The position numbers were made by a program, and so were the translations under genes. From positions 1-45,724 of the forward strand of contig JANOKS010000164.1 in assembly GCA_031419455.1 (NCBI GenBank): a DNA stretch of 45,724 bases. The letters are read 5' to 3'. The notes beneath the pieces were generated by a model. That model ran no database searches. It was given only the letters and a program-made list of their open reading frames with translations, and had not been told where the DNA came from. The stretch comes from UBA7672 sp031419455. Its GTDB lineage: Bacteria; Pseudomonadota; Alphaproteobacteria; Caulobacterales; Hyphomonadaceae. Below are positions 44,092 to 45,724 of the stretch, piece by piece. Each line of letters begins with the position of its first letter. Within the stretch, counting starts at the first letter, position 1.

Positions 44092-44523
44092 TTACGCTCC
44101 CGTGACCTGAAGACCCATCGCGCGGGCGGAGCCGGCAATGATCTTCGCGCCTGCATCCACGTCGTTCGTGTTCAGGTCCTTGAGTTTTTTCTGGGCGATC
44201 TCGCGGCACTGGTCCATCGTGACCGTGCCGGCGCTATCGCGGCCCGGCAGTTTCGAGCCGGCCGTGATCTTCGCCGCCTGCTTCAGGAAGTAGGACGCCG
44301 GCGGCGTCTTGATCTCGAAGGTGAACGACTTGTCCTGGTAATACGTGATCACCACGGGAAGGGGCGTGCCCTTCGTTTCCTGAGCGGTCCTTGCGTTGAA
44401 GGCCTTGCAGAATTCCATGATGTTGATGCCGCGCTGACCAAGAGCAGGGCCGATCGGGGGAGACGGGTTTGCCGCTCCGGCGGGAACCTGAAGCTTCAGG
44501 CTCCCCAACAGTTTCTTTGCCAT
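44092..44523 (-). CDS. rplK: 50S ribosomal protein L11
   Basis: A 143-residue protein with LKLQVPAGAANPSPPIGPALGQRGINIMEFCKAFN and the C-terminal rRNA-binding domain ending GSARAMGLQVTGA. It binds the GTPase-associated centre and is required for RelA activation. It is preceded by a 176-bp gap after nusG that contains a possible promoter. Confidence 0.99.
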   Translation of the reverse strand: MAKKLLGSLKLQVPAGAANPSPPIGPALGQRGINIMEFCKAFNARTAQETKGTPLPVVITYYQDKSFTFEIKTPPASYFLKQAAKITAGSKLPGRDSAGTVTMDQCREIAQKKLKDLNTNDVDAGAKIIAGSARAMGLQVTGA

Positions 44524-44642
44524 GTTTCCCTCACTTGTGGCGGCCTGCCGGGTGTTTCACCGACAAGCGGGCCTCGCCGGACCATCCGGAAAGGCGGGGG
44601 GTGCGTGGTGGGGCTGGCTAAGGCCTCCCACGCGAAGGCGGG

Positions 44643-44671
44643 GCAATACGGGCTGTCTGGCTGAAATGCAA
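44643..44671 (-). promoter_or_regulatory. Possible rplK-rplA promoter
   Basis: On the minus strand, TTGCAT (44666-44671), a 17-bp spacer and TATTGC (44643-44648) lie in the nusG-rplK gap. The match is moderate. No terminator is visible between nusG and this site, so rplKA may also be read from secE-nusG. Confidence 0.4.
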
Positions 44672-44699
44672 GCGGTTTTGCGGCCCGCGACGGGTTCGA

Positions 44700-45242
44700 T
44701 CAGGCCTTCGCGACCTGGCCGTATTCCAGGTCCACTGGCGTCGCGCGGCCGAAGATCGTGACCGTGACCTTGAGGCGGCCGGTGTCTTCGTCGATCGAAT
44801 CCACCGCGCCTTCAAACGAGGCGAACGGACCGTCGGTAACCTTGACCTTCTCGCCGATCTCGAACTGCATTTTCGGGCGCGCGCGTTCGATCGTGCCGGC
44901 TTCGACCTTGCCGAGGATCTGGTCGACTTCCCTCTGCGGCACCGGAAGCGGCTTCTTGCCGCCTTCAGCGCCGAGGAAGCCCGTGACCTTCGGGGTGTTC
45001 TTGATGAGGTGATAGGCCTCGTCCGTCATGCGCATCTTGACCAGCACGTAGCCGGGCATGTGACGCTTCTCGACGGTGCGCTTGCGGCCGCGGACGACCT
45101 CGACGACTTCTTCAGTCGGAACCTCGATCTCCTCGATCAGGTCGGTAAGGCCCTGCATGTCGGCCTGTTCGCGAATGGTCGAGGCGACCTTCTTTTCGAA
45201 GTTCGAGTAGGCGTGAACGATGTACCAGCGCGCGTCAGCCAT
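44700..45242 (-). CDS. nusG: Transcription elongation/termination factor NusG
   Basis: A 180-residue protein with the NGN domain (RWYIVHAYSNFEKKVASTIREQA, PGYVLVKMRMTDEAYHLIKNTPKVTGFLG) and the C-terminal KOW domain (IGEKVKVTDGPFASFEGAVDSI). It binds RNA polymerase and connects it to Rho or to ribosomal S10. Its ATG overlaps the secE stop by 1 bp (TGATG), so the pair is translationally coupled. Confidence 0.99.
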   Translation of the reverse strand: MADARWYIVHAYSNFEKKVASTIREQADMQGLTDLIEEIEVPTEEVVEVVRGRKRTVEKRHMPGYVLVKMRMTDEAYHLIKNTPKVTGFLGAEGGKKPLPVPQREVDQILGKVEAGTIERARPKMQFEIGEKVKVTDGPFASFEGAVDSIDEDTGRLKVTVTIFGRATPVDLEYGQVAKA

Positions 45243-45496
45243 CAGTTCGCCGCTCCGTGCCAGATTCCCGTTGCGAAACCGACCGCGAGCTTAACGACAG
45301 AGTCCGTCGCGTAGAAGAAGATCGCTGCCATGATCACCATGATCGCCACCATGATCGAAGCGGCGATCGTTTCCTTGCGGCTGGTCCAGGTGACCTTGCG
45401 GGCCTCAGCCCGGACCTGGCCGATAAAGGTGAACGGCCCTGTCCGCTTTTTGGGGGCAGGAGCATTGGCTTCGGAAGTTCCGGTCGGCGTTTTCAT
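45242..45496 (-). CDS. secE: Protein translocase subunit SecE
   Basis: An 84-residue single-span SecE, the short form found in most bacteria outside the gammaproteobacteria. A Pro/Ala-rich N-terminal part (TPTGTSEANAPAPKKRTG) precedes the amphipathic helix FIGQVRAEARKVTWTSRKETIAASIM and the membrane segment MVAIMVIMAAIFFYATDSVVKLAV. It clamps SecY in the translocon. Its usual upstream neighbour, tRNA-Trp, is not present before the IS element. Confidence 0.97.
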   Translation of the reverse strand: MKTPTGTSEANAPAPKKRTGPFTFIGQVRAEARKVTWTSRKETIAASIMVAIMVIMAAIFFYATDSVVKLAVGFATGIWHGAAN

Positions 45497-45553
45497 GATA
45501 TTCCGGGGTTTGAAGGCGACCGTCTAAGACAAAGGCAGCCTGTCGTCCATGGG

Positions 45554-45573
45554 AAAAATTGGCCGTTCCGGCC
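45554..45573 (-). terminator. Terminator-like hairpin between the IS element and secE
   Basis: On the minus strand, GGCCG and CGGCC with a GAA loop (45561-45573) are followed by AATTTTT. The stem is only 5 bp, so strength is uncertain. Transcripts coming from the right would meet it before secE. Confidence 0.5.
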
Positions 45574-45589
45574 GAGGGAATAGGCACTA

Positions 45590-45724
45590 GAGCGTGATCG
45601 CTTTAGGTGGAAGCGTATCCTGAGTTGGCGAGGTAGTTGGCGCATTCCTGTTTTGTGAAGCAGGAGAGCAACTGGCCGACGCGAGACCAGCAAGCATCGA
45701 AGGATCGCTCCTGGGCGTCTCGCA
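45590..45724 (-). mobile_element. IS630-family insertion sequence, one end
   Basis: The transposase C-terminus and the adjoining end sequence (GAGCGTGATCGCTTTAGGTGG on the plus strand, from 45590, of which the outer part is expected to be the terminal inverted repeat) mark an IS630-type element running off the right edge. The junction reads CTAG (45587-45590), consistent with the TA target duplicated by this family. The other end is outside the window. Confidence 0.75.
45603..45724 (-). CDS. IS630-family transposase, C-terminal fragment (cut by the window edge)
   Basis: The last 40 residues are visible. They include DACWSRVGQLLSCFTKQECA followed by NYLANSGYAST and the stop codon at 45603-45605. 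The pattern ECANYLANSGYxST is the characteristic C-terminal end of IS630-family DDE transposases. The N-terminal part and the catalytic DDE residues lie beyond the window, so whether the gene is intact cannot be judged. Confidence 0.85.
   Translation of the reverse strand, partial: RDAQERSFDACWSRVGQLLSCFTKQECANYLANSGYAST

Overview
The window is a high-GC chromosomal segment from an alphaproteobacterium. Support comes from an ATP12-family F1-ATPase chaperone gene, a short-lid adenylate kinase, a zinc-free S14 and Caulobacter-like -10 elements. A member of the Caulobacterales/Hyphomonadaceae is my best guess, but this is inference from style and not a proven placement. The window is dominated by the ribosomal protein / RNA polymerase supercluster, so most of it is core housekeeping DNA.

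Left part (1-13,000). A partial unrecognised protein enters from the left edge (+). Facing it is a small minus-strand unit: a 142-residue unknown, xseA, and a secreted M28 peptidase. It diverges from purD (+) across a 67-bp gap; purD is followed by a choline-kinase-like phosphotransferase (+). A palindromic intergenic repeat separates this from a compact minus-strand run read in the order degP-type protease, rarA, RluA-family pseudouridine synthase, crcB, RluC-type pseudouridine synthase, ATP12 chaperone.

Right part (13,000-45,600), all minus strand. Transcription runs from high to low coordinates: secE-nusG, rplK-rplA, rplJ-rplL-rpoB-rpoC, an inserted M28 lipoprotein peptidase, rpsL-rpsG-fusA-tuf (str), an inserted small alpha/beta-barrel protein, rpsJ-rplC-rplD-rplW-rplB-rpsS-rplV-rpsC-rplP-rpmC-rpsQ (S10), rplN-rplX-rplE-rpsN-rpsH-rplF-rplR-rpsE-rpmD-rplO-secY-adk (spc), and rpsM-rpsK-rpoA-rplQ (alpha). 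Clear hairpin-plus-T-run terminators follow rplA, rpoC, tuf and rplQ. Good sigma70-type promoters are visible before rpsM, rpsJ, rpsL and rplJ. The cluster is therefore cut into separate transcription units.

The right edge holds the C-terminal end of an IS630-family transposase, inserted about 94 bp upstream of secE.

I found no defence system, CRISPR array, prophage or clearly novel multi-gene system. The most interesting signals are non-coding: a tRNA-like motif pair in the rplL-rpoB gap, a palindrome filling the spacer of the alpha-operon promoter, tandem hairpins between rplO and secY, a long structured rplJ leader, the IS630 junction at secE, and two accessory genes wedged into junctions of the str region.
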